From: Hymenobacter psoromatis
Lineage (GTDB): Bacteria > Bacteroidota > Bacteroidia > Cytophagales > Hymenobacteraceae
Direction of reading: 5' to 3'
NCBI GenBank assembly: GCA_001596155.1
Contig: CP014771.1
Span: 3,658,001 to 3,722,000, forward strand
Length of the DNA stretch: 64,000 nucleotides
Shown here: piece after piece, positions 9,927 to 18,923 of the stretch
How the letters are laid out: the number at the start of each line of letters is the position of its first letter
Numbering within the stretch: the first letter of the stretch is position 1
Notes under the pieces: generated by a model
Told to the model about the DNA's origin: nothing
The model's database searches: none
The model's input: the letters and a program-made list of their open reading frames with translations, nothing else
Made by a program: the position numbers and the translations under genes

Positions 9927-12900
9927 CTACTCCTTAATCAGGCGCAGCACCTGGCGCAGGGCGGAGCCATCGGCCAGCTTACCGGCAACGAGCACTTGGT
10001 AAGTGCCGCTGGCCAGGGACGTCAGGTCCAGCAGCTGGGGTAGGCCCCCGGCCTGGGTCGTGGTCAGTACCTGGCGGCCGATGGCATCGAGCACCACTAC
10101 CTGGTAGGAGGCCGAGGCTGGCAGAGCACTCAAGTCGAGCGAGGTGCTGCTAGTAGCCGGGTTGGGATAAATACTCAGCGCTACGGCAGCTGGCTTGGTG
10201 AAGCTCACGGCGCGCACCGGCGAGTAGGCGGCCGCACCGTTGAGGTCGAGCTGCCGCAGGCGGTAGTACACCGGGCCTTGCGCCCGAGCACCAACTCCCG
10301 CGTCGGTGAAGGTGTAAGCGGTAGCCGAAACGCTGGTGCCCTGGGCCGCTACCCCGCCGATTTTAGCGAAGGCCACTCCGTCAACGCTGCGCTCGATGTC
10401 AAACGAGGCGCTGTTCACTTCCGAGGCCGTGTTCCAGCTCAGCAGCGCGTCGCGGTTCTGCACGGCCTGGGCCGTGAAGGCCGTCAGCACTACCGGCAGC
10501 GGGTTGGCCCCGATGGTGAACGTCACCGGCTGGGTGCTGATGCCGCCGTTGCTGTCGGTGGTCGTGACGTTGACGCTGTAGGTGCGGGCCGTCGGGTTAT
10601 TCACCAGGCCGGTAGCGCTCACGTCGCTCACGTAAATCTGGCCGGTAATCGGGTTTAGCGAGACGCCGGCCGGCAGCGTATTGCCCGCGTTGCCGCTGGG
10701 GCCGGTGCTGGCGAGCACCGCGTTGGTGCCGCCCAGGAGCAGGCCGTTGGAGGCCTTGGCCAGCAGGTTGCCCGTAGCATCGTACACGAGGCCGGCGGCG
10801 GTGTAGGTGGCCGTATTGGGGTCCACTACCGCGGCCAGCACGTCATTGACCATATACTTATTGGCTCCGCCCTTCGCCGAGTTATAGGTGGCGTAAGCAG
10901 CGGCCTGGTCCTGCGCCATTGGGATGGTATATAGGGCCGGCGGCGAAGCCGCCCCGCCGTCGTCGGTGGCGACATAGGAGAACGTCGCGTTGCCTACGAA
11001 GCCGGGGGTAGGCACGAAGCTCAGGCCGCTGGCCGTCACCGTCGTGTTGTTCGTCACGGCCGAGCCGTTGTAGTACAGTGTGCCGCCCTGGGTAGGCGCT
11101 ATGGTCACGGTATAGGAATCAATTTTGCCATCCACGTCCGTGGCCAGGAGCGGCGAGAGGGGTAGGGACAGCGCGTTGTTAGCGCGGGCCCCGCGCAGGG
11201 TGTTCCAGATATTCTCCGCTACCGGAGCCTGGTTGGCTGGGGCGGTGGTCAGCGAGGTTGTATTATTTTTGGTATTATCAGCTCCACTAACCGGGTTAGT
11301 CGCGGTTTCTCCCGCCGAGGTGATGTTGGTGCTGAGGGCTAGGTTTCCCGTGGTCGGCATCACGACTGAGAAGGTATTCACGACCGCGTTGGCCGCGCCC
11401 GGTGCCTGGCCAAAAGGAATATTCCAGGTGATGGTATTGTTAGCGCTAGCATACGAGCCACCTACGAAGCTGCCCGATACCGGTGCTACCCCGGCCGGCA
11501 GCGTCACCGTTTGGACGGTCGAGTTCGGATTCTGCGAGGGGCCGTTGTTGACCGTCGTGGCCGCGTAGGTAACGGTCGTGCCGGGCTGGGCCGTGGCCGG
11601 ACCGTTCAGGGCCGCCACTACGTCCACGTTCGAGGTAATGGTTACGAAGGAGTTGGAGCGGTTTGCGCGCGGCCCATTGTCGGTAGTGGCCGAAGTGATT
11701 TCCGAGATAGCCTGCACGTCGTTGGCCGGGGCCGGGAAGGAAATCGAGTAGGAATTGCTATTAAGGCTGGCCGGCAGGGTAGCAAAGGGGGCAAAAGTCA
11801 GCAGGCCCGTCGTCTGGTTATACGTAGCTCCGGCCGGCAGGCCGTTGCTGGTGCCGCCGAAGGTAATGATATTGCCCGCCTGGGTACCCTTCACGCCGGT
11901 GCCACCTCCGCTGCCCGTGCCGTTGAGCACGAGGTCGTTGACTGACAGGCCGGTGGGCAGGTTCACGGTGCCCACCACGCTCACGGCCGGGCTACTACCC
12001 GCGTTACGGTACGCTGCGGTATAGTTGAGCTGCGTGCCGGCCGGTACCGTGGTCGGCGAGTTGCTTGGATTAAGCGAAAGGCTCGTAACCAGGTCGGCCA
12101 CATCCGAAGTAATCGGGATGACGCTGGTTGTCAGGGCGGCCGTGTTGTTGGCGGCTACCTGGTCGGTGCTGGTGCTCGTTACCGCGGCAGTAGCTAGTAT
12201 CAGCCCGTTGCTGACGGCGGCATCGCCGATGGCAGTGGCGCTGGGCATGGTAAAGGTCACGAAGTTGACGGTGCTGCCGCCGGGCGTGAGGGTGCCCTTC
12301 GTCGCGAATGTGACCAGACCGGTCGAACTGTTGTAGGTAGCCGAGCCGCCGGTGCCAAGGTCCACATTAGCCAGGCCCCTGGGCAGTTGCAGCGTGGGCG
12401 CGACGCCGGTAGCCGTGGTCGGACCGTTGTTGGTCGTTGTCAGGATGTAGGTAATCGGGTTGCCGATGACCGTCGTGGCCGGACCAGTCACGCTCACGGC
12501 CAGGTCGGCGTTGGGCGTTACGGTTGTCAGCTGGGTAGCCGAATTGTTGGTGGCTACCCCGTCGCTGGTCAGGCCGGCGATGGTGCTCGTCACCAGGAAA
12601 TTCTGGGCCGGAGCCGTCAGCCCGATGGTATAGGTCTGGGTAGTGCCCACCGCGTCGGCGAGCAGGCCGGGGAAAGTAAGCAGGCCGCTGCCGCTGTCAT
12701 AGGTCGCGCTCCCTACCGCATTGCCGCTGGCATCAGCGATAGTTACGCCGCTGAGGCCGGCCGGCAGCTGGGCCGTTTCGGTCACGGTCGCCGCGTCGTT
12801 GGTGCCGCTGTTAGTGAAGCGCACCACGTAGGTAGCCGCCAGGCCCGCTACCGTGCTGCTCGGGCCGCTGACGCTGGTGGTCAGGTCGGGCTTGGTGCGC

Positions 12901-15900
12901 ACGCGCACGGCCACCGAGGCCACGTTATCGGCCGGCACGGGGTCCGTGAAGTTGGTGGTTTGCACCGAGGCCGTGGCCAGCAGCTGGCCGCCGTTGCCCA
13001 CCGCCGCCGGGACCGTCACGGCAATGGCATCGTAGGTAGTGACATCGCCGGCCGCCTGGGTCACGCTGTAATAGGTCAGCAGGCCCGAAGCAGGGTTGTA
13101 GATTGTGGTGCCCGCCGTGTTGGCATAGCTGAGGTTGCCATTTACTATCGTGGGAGTAGCGCTACCCACATTCAAGGTGGCGGCGGTCAGGCCCGGCAAC
13201 AGCTGCACCTGCTCCACTACCGTGGCCGAGGCCGTGGCAGCTTTATAGCCCCTATTAAACGATTTCACCGTGTAGGTAATCGTCGAGGCCGCATCCACCA
13301 TCGTTGCCGGAGTAGTTGTCGCCCCCACGGTCGCCTGGATGGTCGTGGCTTCATTCGACAGCGCCGCAACCGTGCTCACCGCGATGCTGGTGCCAGTGGC
13401 CCCAGCGTTGAGGTGAGCCGTGTTATTCGCCGTGTTCGTCTCCGTCCCCGAAGCAGTTGTCACCGTAGCCGTGGGCGCGAAAGCGGCCGCCGGAGCCAGG
13501 AAGCTGATGCTATTAGTGATAGTCTGGCCGCTGGGCACGTTAGCCAGCGCGGGGAAGCTGACCGTTCCAACGCCGCCGCTGAACGAGTACATGCCGCCGT
13601 TGGTCATGTAGATGCTGCCCGCCAGCGTAGCTGCTGAGGGGATGCTAACTGTTTGCGTGGCGTTGCCAGCCGTGTTGGGGCCGTTGTTGGTCGTCGTCAC
13701 GTAGAGCACAACGGGCGAGCCATTCACCGCCGCGGGCGGGCCGCTGAGCGTGGTCGTCAGGTCAAACTGCGTTGGCATAGTGGCCGACGCCGAGTTGTTA
13801 GCCGTCAGGCCGGCCTCGCTGGTCGTGGTGCTGATGCTGGCCGTAGCCGTCAGCGGGGCCACGGGCGCACCCGTTACCGGGTAGCTGATGGTTGAGGTCA
13901 GCGTGGTCCCCGACGTCAGGGTCGCGGGCGGAGCCGGATACGTAACTAGGCCCGTAGTAGCGTTGTAGCTGGCCCCCACGGCATCGCCGCCGTAGGTGAG
14001 GCTGGTGGCGGTCAGGCCGGCCGGCAGCTGCACCGAGCGCACGATGCCAGCGGCATCCTGCGGACCGTTATTTCTGAAATTCACGGTGAAGGTCTGCGTC
14101 GTCGTCGTGGCGGCCGCCGTGATAGTCGCGGCCACGTCGGCCGTGGTCACGGTGCTCAGGGTCAGGATTGCCTGGTCGGGCGCGATGTTGGTGCCCTGCG
14201 AAGCCGAGAGGGTATTGGCCGTCAGGGCCAGGGTAGTGCTCAACGTAGTCGGAGCCGTGAAGGCAAAGCTGACCAGGCTGCTCGCCTTGTTATCCAGCGC
14301 CACAGTGCCGAAGTTAATGGTCGTAATGGCGGTGGCCCCGCTGCCCGTCGTGGTGAAGCTGGCAGCATAGCGGGCTATCAAGTCGTTGCGCTGGGTCAGG
14401 CTCAGGCTGGCACCGGTGGGTAGGGTCACCGACCGGGCTATGTCCGAAGCGGAGGCGGGGCCTTCGTTGGTGAACGTAGCCACGTAGGTGCCCGTGCTCT
14501 GGCCCGCGTTAAGGGTAGTCGGGCCGGTCAGGCTCACCGTCACGTCGGCTACCATCAGGGCGAGGTTACCCGAGAATTCCGAAGTGCCCGTGCCGCCCAG
14601 GGTCGCCGTGCTGGTCAGAATGGCCGAGTTGCTTTGCAGCGCCGCTACCTGGGCGGCCGTCAGGCTGCTCAGCGGAATGGTTGCCGTGAAAGTGTTGGTG
14701 TTATCAGTTCCCTGGCTCAGGCCGTTGATGTTGCCGGGTCCGTAAGTGGTGGCGGCCCCAGTCACCACGTTGCCCGTGGTGCCCACAGCCGTGCCCTGGG
14801 TGAAGCTGGCCAGGTAGCTGGTGCCTTCCCCAAAATTTGTTGGGTCAGCGGCGGCCAGGTAGAGCTCTACCAGTGCGCTGGGGCGGGCGTAGCCGGTTAC
14901 AACCAGGTTGGTGCCGCTCACGGTGGCCGTGTTCAGCACCGGAAAGTTGAGTAGATTATTAGCCCCGGTGCGGGTGCCGGCCGCGTTCAGCGTCACGCCG
15001 TCGCCGTTGGTCGTGGTGCCATTCGTCAAATCAATGCCCAGGCCGGTGTTGCTATCGAAGCTATTCTGGCTGAAAACGTTGTTGCTAGTGCCGCTCTGCG
15101 CCACAATGCCCCCGGCGCTGGCGCGCGTCGAACTGCGGATAACGTTGGTTTTGATACTATTGCCGGTAGCGCCGCTGAGGATACTCACGTTGGCCCCGTT
15201 GCCATAAAGCGTATTGCCGGCCACCGTGAGGCCGGTAGCCGTGCCATTGACCAGCACACCGCTGCTGGCGGCGGCCGAGCCGGTTACGCCCAGGTTCAGC
15301 AGGGATTCGTTGGTGCCCGAAAAAGCCAGGCCGGTGAAGTTGTTAAGAGTAACGATTACCTCCGGCCCGGTCGATTCGGCCCCCGCTGCCGTGGAGGGGG
15401 CATTGGTGCTACCCGTCGAGTTGGTTTGCGTGCTGCCATCAATGGCCGTTAAGGGGCCGCTAATGGTGGGTAGTGCCGATGCCAGGGTAATGCTGGCCGC
15501 CGTGCCGCCAGGAGTAGTAGCAAAGCCGCTGGTTAGGTTGGCCACCTGCCCGGCCACGGCCTGGCCGTTCGGAATCATGAAAATGCTGGTCTCTACACCC
15601 GTCGCCAGGGCCCTGGCGGTGCCCGTGCTACTGGTGTACACCTGCGCCAGCGCGGCCTCACTGCCCAGCGCGTTGCTGTTGAGGATAAACTGCCGTAACG
15701 AGCCCTGGCCCGCATCATTGGCATTTACCACCAAGTCGAAGTTGTAGCCAAAATCCACGCCCAGTGCTGGAGCTTTCGCAGCGGAGAGGGTAACGCTCGA
15801 AATACTTTCCACGGCAGTGGTCGGGCTGAACGTGCCCAGGGTCAAGCCGCTAATGTTAGCCGCCGCATCCGTGCCTGTGGGATTTTCGCCACCTACCCGG

Positions 15901-17726
15901 TTGGGGTCGGCTACCGTGCCACTGGTCGGCGTTGCATTAACAGTGGTGCGGAACGTTTGCACCGCAACCTGGCCGCTGGTGAAGCCGGGCTGCATAGAGG
16001 CGTTGCCCGTAGATATAGCTCCGCTACGGCTGGAAGTTACCGAGCTGTTCACTACCCGCACGGTGTACGAGTTGCCGGGGGTCAGGCTCAAAAAGTTGTA
16101 GCTGCCGTCGCTGGCGGTAAGCGTGGCCTGGTTGAAGGTCGCGGTTGCGCCCGAGCCGTTGTACAGCTCTACGCGCGCGCCGGGTCGGCCTACGCCGCTG
16201 CTGGTAGCGCGGCTTCGGCCAGCCCCGCCGCCGTAGTTCACATCCTCAAATACTACCCCCGAGATGCTGGGCTGGAAGGTAACCGGCGTGGGAGACATAG
16301 CATCGACGGCGTTGCCGCCGGAAGAAATGCGGGAGGCCGGGTAGTCAGTGGAATTAGTAGACTGGTCATTCGCCACCAAATCGTTGGGCGAAAGCAGGGT
16401 TGTGCCGTTGCTGGCCAGCCGGTAGCCGCTGTTAGGGCTGGCCGAGGTGCTGGTAGCATACGCCGTATTATTCTGGGCAGTAGTAGGTACGTTGCCCGCG
16501 GCCGAATATGTTACGCGCGCCGTGAAAGTGACAACGGCCTCCTGGTCGGGCGTTAAAGCCTGCGTGCCCGTAAGTAAGCTGGCGTTGCTGCTGCCGTTAA
16601 AGGCGGGGTTGGGTGCCAGCGTCGGGGCTGCCGCGCTGCCGTTGGCAACGTTCGTCACCGTCGGGGGGGTAGTAATCGTGATGCTGCTGGCCGTGGGAAA
16701 GGCCTGCCCGACAAAATCGCTCACCTGCACGTTGGCATCGGTGGTAGTGTAAGTGTTGCGAACGCGGATATTATACGTTACGTCAAAGGAGGTAGTGCTG
16801 ATAGCCACCACGTTGACGGCCTCCTTGGTCACATCGATGCGCTGGCCGGGGTTGATGCAGCTGGCCCCGTCGCTCACGCTGGCGGGGTCAATTGAGCTGA
16901 TGAGCGTGTAAACGCCCGTCGTCGTGTTTACCTGGTAGAAGTTGGCTGAGCTGGCCGTACCTACCGTGCCGTTGATGTAGGTAAACAAGTTGCCGGCAAT
17001 GTCGAAAAATACCGTGCCCACGGCGTTGGCCGGATTTGCATTGGCGGCGGGGGAAGCAACGATAAGCGTAACGTTGCCCGTACCGGGGTCAACTCGATAA
17101 AGCGACCCGTTGAAGTTGGCCGCGTACAATAGTCCGTCAATGGGATTGAGGGCAAAGTCGTAGAAAGTAGGGTTGCCCGACAGCGGCACCGACGTTGCGA
17201 CGGTTGGGGTCGCACCGCCTACTACCAGCTTATACAAATTGTAGTCGGCCGTGCCGGCCGTATTCTGCGCGCTGAAGTAATAGTTACCGAGCTTGTCGAA
17301 GCTGCCGCTGGCCACCGTAATCCCGAGGTTGGTAGCAGCGCCGCTCACTTTAATGGCGGTAGGGCTAACCTGCACAATGCCGCCCAGCCCGATTTTGTAT
17401 AGGTAAATAGCGGCATTATTGTTAGCGCCAGCGGCACCAGGGGTGGTAATGGCGTACATATACCCATCGGCCGGGTTATACGCCAAGCCATTGAGCAGCA
17501 CGCCCAGGTCGTTGGAAGTGCCGCCTACTATGTTCAAGGGCGTGGTAGTGTAAGAAGCCGGGTTAGAGCGGTCGACTTTGAACAGCGATGAGGTAGTACC
17601 TACTTGCCGAATCTGATAGAAAGTGCCGTCGCAGGAAAAGGATGTGCCTTGCGCCAACGCATTACCCGGCCATAGCAGCGCGGCCCAGGCCAGCAGCAAG
17701 CCGATGGAACGTAAGAATGGTTTCAT
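9927..17726 (-). CDS. Giant multi-domain surface protein (DUF11-like repeats, cadherin-like, T9SS domain)
   Basis: 2599 residues. After a signal peptide (ending PGNALAQ) comes a region resembling the beta-propeller-like DUF6923 (residues 27-300, with DGLLYAANFNGSLYRV). A SdrD-B/carboxypeptidase-regulatory-like module follows (ISGVVFEDVNYGG, near 490-570), then a parallel-beta-helix stretch (GNTLYGNGANVSI, near 800-900). A long run of DUF11/TIGR01451-type repeats occupies about 1050-2170, each with NNGP- or LPAGL-like motifs (NNGPTTATGV, NNGPNTAGNA). Near 2170-2265 is a cadherin-like domain (LLATDVDGKIDSYTV, YVATDDGG). The C-terminus is a T9SS sorting domain (LSIYPNPATSSTSLDL). It is probably an extracellular adhesin or stalk-like surface protein; the exact function is unknown. 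It is transcribed separately from the adhesin gene downstream, since a terminator separates them. Confidence 0.93.
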   Translation of the reverse strand: MKPFLRSIGLLLAWAALLWPGNALAQGTSFSCDGTFYQIRQVGTTSSLFKVDRSNPASYTTTPLNIVGGTSNDLGVLLNGLAYNPADGYMYAITTPGAAGANNNAAIYLYKIGLGGIVQVSPTAIKVSGAATNLGITVASGSFDKLGNYYFSAQNTAGTADYNLYKLVVGGATPTVATSVPLSGNPTFYDFALNPIDGLLYAANFNGSLYRVDPGTGNVTLIVASPAANANPANAVGTVFFDIAGNLFTYINGTVGTASSANFYQVNTTTGVYTLISSIDPASVSDGASCINPGQRIDVTKEAVNVVAISTTSFDVTYNIRVRNTYTTTDANVQVSDFVGQAFPTASSITITTPPTVTNVANGSAAAPTLAPNPAFNGSSNASLLTGTQALTPDQEAVVTFTARVTYSAAGNVPTTAQNNTAYATSTSASPNSGYRLASNGTTLLSPNDLVANDQSTNSTDYPASRISSGGNAVDAMSPTPVTFQPSISGVVFEDVNYGGGAGRSRATSSGVGRPGARVELYNGSGATATFNQATLTASDGSYNFLSLTPGNSYTVRVVNSSVTSSRSGAISTGNASMQPGFTSGQVAVQTFRTTVNATPTSGTVADPNRVGGENPTGTDAAANISGLTLGTFSPTTAVESISSVTLSAAKAPALGVDFGYNFDLVVNANDAGQGSLRQFILNSNALGSEAALAQVYTSSTGTARALATGVETSIFMIPNGQAVAGQVANLTSGFATTPGGTAASITLASALPTISGPLTAIDGSTQTNSTGSTNAPSTAAGAESTGPEVIVTLNNFTGLAFSGTNESLLNLGVTGSAAASSGVLVNGTATGLTVAGNTLYGNGANVSILSGATGNSIKTNVIRSSTRASAGGIVAQSGTSNNVFSQNSFDSNTGLGIDLTNGTTTNGDGVTLNAAGTRTGANNLLNFPVLNTATVSGTNLVVTGYARPSALVELYLAAADPTNFGEGTSYLASFTQGTAVGTTGNVVTGAATTYGPGNINGLSQGTDNTNTFTATIPLSSLTAAQVAALQSNSAILTSTATLGGTGTSEFSGNLALMVADVTVSLTGPTTLNAGQSTGTYVATFTNEGPASASDIARSVTLPTGASLSLTQRNDLIARYAASFTTTGSGATAITTINFGTVALDNKASSLVSFAFTAPTTLSTTLALTANTLSASQGTNIAPDQAILTLSTVTTADVAATITAAATTTTQTFTVNFRNNGPQDAAGIVRSVQLPAGLTATSLTYGGDAVGASYNATTGLVTYPAPPATLTSGTTLTSTISYPVTGAPVAPLTATASISTTTSEAGLTANNSASATMPTQFDLTTTLSGPPAAVNGSPVVLYVTTTNNGPNTAGNATQTVSIPSAATLAGSIYMTNGGMYSFSGGVGTVSFPALANVPSGQTITNSISFLAPAAAFAPTATVTTASGTETNTANNTAHLNAGATGTSIAVSTVAALSNEATTIQATVGATTTPATMVDAASTITYTVKSFNRGYKAATASATVVEQVQLLPGLTAATLNVGSATPTIVNGNLSYANTAGTTIYNPASGLLTYYSVTQAAGDVTTYDAIAVTVPAAVGNGGQLLATASVQTTNFTDPVPADNVASVAVRVRTKPDLTTSVSGPSSTVAGLAATYVVRFTNSGTNDAATVTETAQLPAGLSGVTIADASGNAVGSATYDSGSGLLTFPGLLADAVGTTQTYTIGLTAPAQNFLVTSTIAGLTSDGVATNNSATQLTTVTPNADLAVSVTGPATTVIGNPITYILTTTNNGPTTATGVAPTLQLPRGLANVDLGTGGSATYNSSTGLVTFATKGTLTPGGSTVNFVTFTMPSATAIGDAAVSNGLILATAAVTSTSTDQVAANNTAALTTSVIPITSDVADLVTSLSLNPSNSPTTVPAGTQLNYTAAYRNAGSSPAVSVVGTVNLPTGLSVNDLVLNGTGSGGGTGVKGTQAGNIITFGGTSNGLPAGATYNQTTGLLTFAPFATLPASLNSNSYSISFPAPANDVQAISEITSATTDNGPRANRSNSFVTITSNVDVVAALNGPATAQPGTTVTYAATTVNNGPSQNPNSTVQTVTLPAGVAPVSGSFVGGSYASANNTITWNIPFGQAPGAANAVVNTFSVVMPTTGNLALSTNITSAGETATNPVSGADNTKNNTTSLTTAPANQAPVAENIWNTLRGARANNALSLPLSPLLATDVDGKIDSYTVTIAPTQGGTLYYNGSAVTNNTTVTASGLSFVPTPGFVGNATFSYVATDDGGAASPPALYTIPMAQDQAAAYATYNSAKGGANKYMVNDVLAAVVDPNTATYTAAGLVYDATGNLLAKASNGLLLGGTNAVLASTGPSGNAGNTLPAGVSLNPITGQIYVSDVSATGLVNNPTARTYSVNVTTTDSNGGISTQPVTFTIGANPLPVVLTAFTAQAVQNRDALLSWNTASEVNSASFDIERSVDGVAFAKIGGVAAQGTSVSATAYTFTDAGVGARAQGPVYYRLRQLDLNGAAAYSPVRAVSFTKPAAVALSIYPNPATSSTSLDLSALPASASYQVVVLDAIGRQVLTTTQAGGLPQLLDLTSLASGTYQVLVAGKLADGSALRQVLRLIKE

Positions 17727-18429
17727 AGGAAACTAATTAAATGAATAAAGAAAAAGTGGCGAAAGGGAGATGGCATGCCCAAGGCGCTCCGTCCGAGTGA
17801 TTTTCGGAGACGGCCGCTGCCCTGTGCGGGCGGCCAATGAGTAGGGGTAGTACTAGGGGCAGGCAAAAAACAAATTGAGAAGCAGCGTAAAGAGGGTAAA
17901 AACAAGAAAGTGAAAATGAACTGACAATCTTATTCCTCCGACTAAACGCAACAAATATAATTTACGGATTCTCGGTGTAGCACAAAAACGCCCTGTCCTT
18001 CTATGAGCGAGGCTTATTTCTAGTTGAAAGGGATAAAACGCCCTTCAAATGGCTTTGAGCCACATTTTTTAATTCTACTGGCTTGATAAAAGATAAAATC
18101 ACCTTACAAGAATTATTTTAATTAATTTTTCATAATGGAAAAACTATAAAACTAAACAAAAAATGAATGTAAAATTTTAGAAGAAATTTTCGCACATTAG
18201 GTGAGGGCCAAATTGAATAAATTTATTTTTCAAGAAAAAATAGAATTTATCCGCGTTCTCGTGTTTAGCTTTACCACTGCGGGGCGTAAAAAGCACGTAG
18301 CAGGATAAGCGCCGATGCTTAGGTGTCCCGACGGCTTTTCCTGGTGTTGGCCTGTGCCAGGCACGTCCGGGCATAAGCCGTGCTATGTAACCGCCGCGTT
18401 TCTTCACACTTTCCCCTCCTGCCTGCCCT
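17727..18429. other. Divergent AT-rich intergenic region
   Basis: This gap of about 700 bases lies between two divergent genes. Most of 17930-18290 is AT-rich and contains a good promoter for the minus-strand giant gene (17952-17985). I saw no convincing promoter for the plus-strand gene at 18430 and no ORF worth naming. Confidence 0.6.
17952..17985 (-). promoter_or_regulatory. Bacteroidota-type promoter for the DUF11-repeat giant gene
   Basis: On the minus strand a TTG (17983-17985) lies 23 bases upstream of TATATTTG (17952-17959). This matches the known Bacteroidota consensus TTG-N17-23-TAnnTTTG. It implies a leader of roughly 220 bases before the start codon at 17726. Confidence 0.6.
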
Positions 18430-18813
18430 ATGCGCTCTCCCTTTTCCACCTGGCTGCTGAGCGGCTTGCTAGCTGCCGCCGCGCCCGCCCTGGCTGCTAC
18501 CCCCCCCACCACCGTGCTGAGCCCGGCCGCCGCCGCCGGGCAGTTCGTGCAGGTGTGCCGCGCCCGCCTCGACCTCACGGCCGAGCAACGCACTTCCCTC
18601 ACCGCTTACCTGGACCAGGAAATCAACTACCTGGCGGTGCAGGCCGCCAATCACCCGGCCGCCGAAGTAGCCGCCGAGCTGCCCGCTGAGCGCACGCAGT
18701 TTCAGCTGGTAGCCAGCCACCTGCTCTCGCCCGAGCAACTGCGGCAGTTCCGCGAGCTGGAGGCTACCTCCAAGGTGCGCGCCTACCTGCGCCAGATGTC
18801 GCTGGGCGAGTGA
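18430..18813 (+). CDS. Small secreted protein, unknown function
   Basis: 127 residues. A signal peptide (about residues 1-22, ending APALAA) is followed by a mature region of about 100 residues predicted to be mostly helical. It contains two LTAEQ/LSPEQ-type motifs (LDLTAEQRTSL and LLSPEQLRQFRELE), which recall small periplasmic LTxxQ/Spy-like proteins. The resemblance is too short to assign a function. It is monocistronic: its stop lies 9 bases before a long palindromic terminator, which it shares with the convergent glucanotransferase gene. Confidence 0.7.
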   Translation: MRSPFSTWLLSGLLAAAAPALAATPPTTVLSPAAAAGQFVQVCRARLDLTAEQRTSLTAYLDQEINYLAVQAANHPAAEVAAELPAERTQFQLVASHLLSPEQLRQFRELEATSKVRAYLRQMSLGE

Positions 18814-18821
18814 TTAAGTTA

Positions 18822-18923
18822 AGAGTTGAGAATTAAGAGTTAAGAATTAAAAAGGGGGCTTGCCGACGTTCTCAACCGTCGGCAAGCCCCCTTTTTAATT
18901 CTTAACTCTTAATTCTCAACTCT
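18822..18923. terminator. Bidirectional terminator formed by a perfect 47-bp palindrome
   Basis: The arms 18822-18868 and 18877-18923 are perfect inverted copies with an 8-base loop. The inner part (AAAAAGGGGGCTTGCCGACG) is a classical terminator stem usable in both directions. The outer part is built of repeated AGAGTTGAGAATTAAGAGTTAAG-like words, which occur as repeats in other Bacteroidota. It separates two convergent genes, and its right arm reaches the stop codon of the glucanotransferase gene. Confidence 0.9.
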
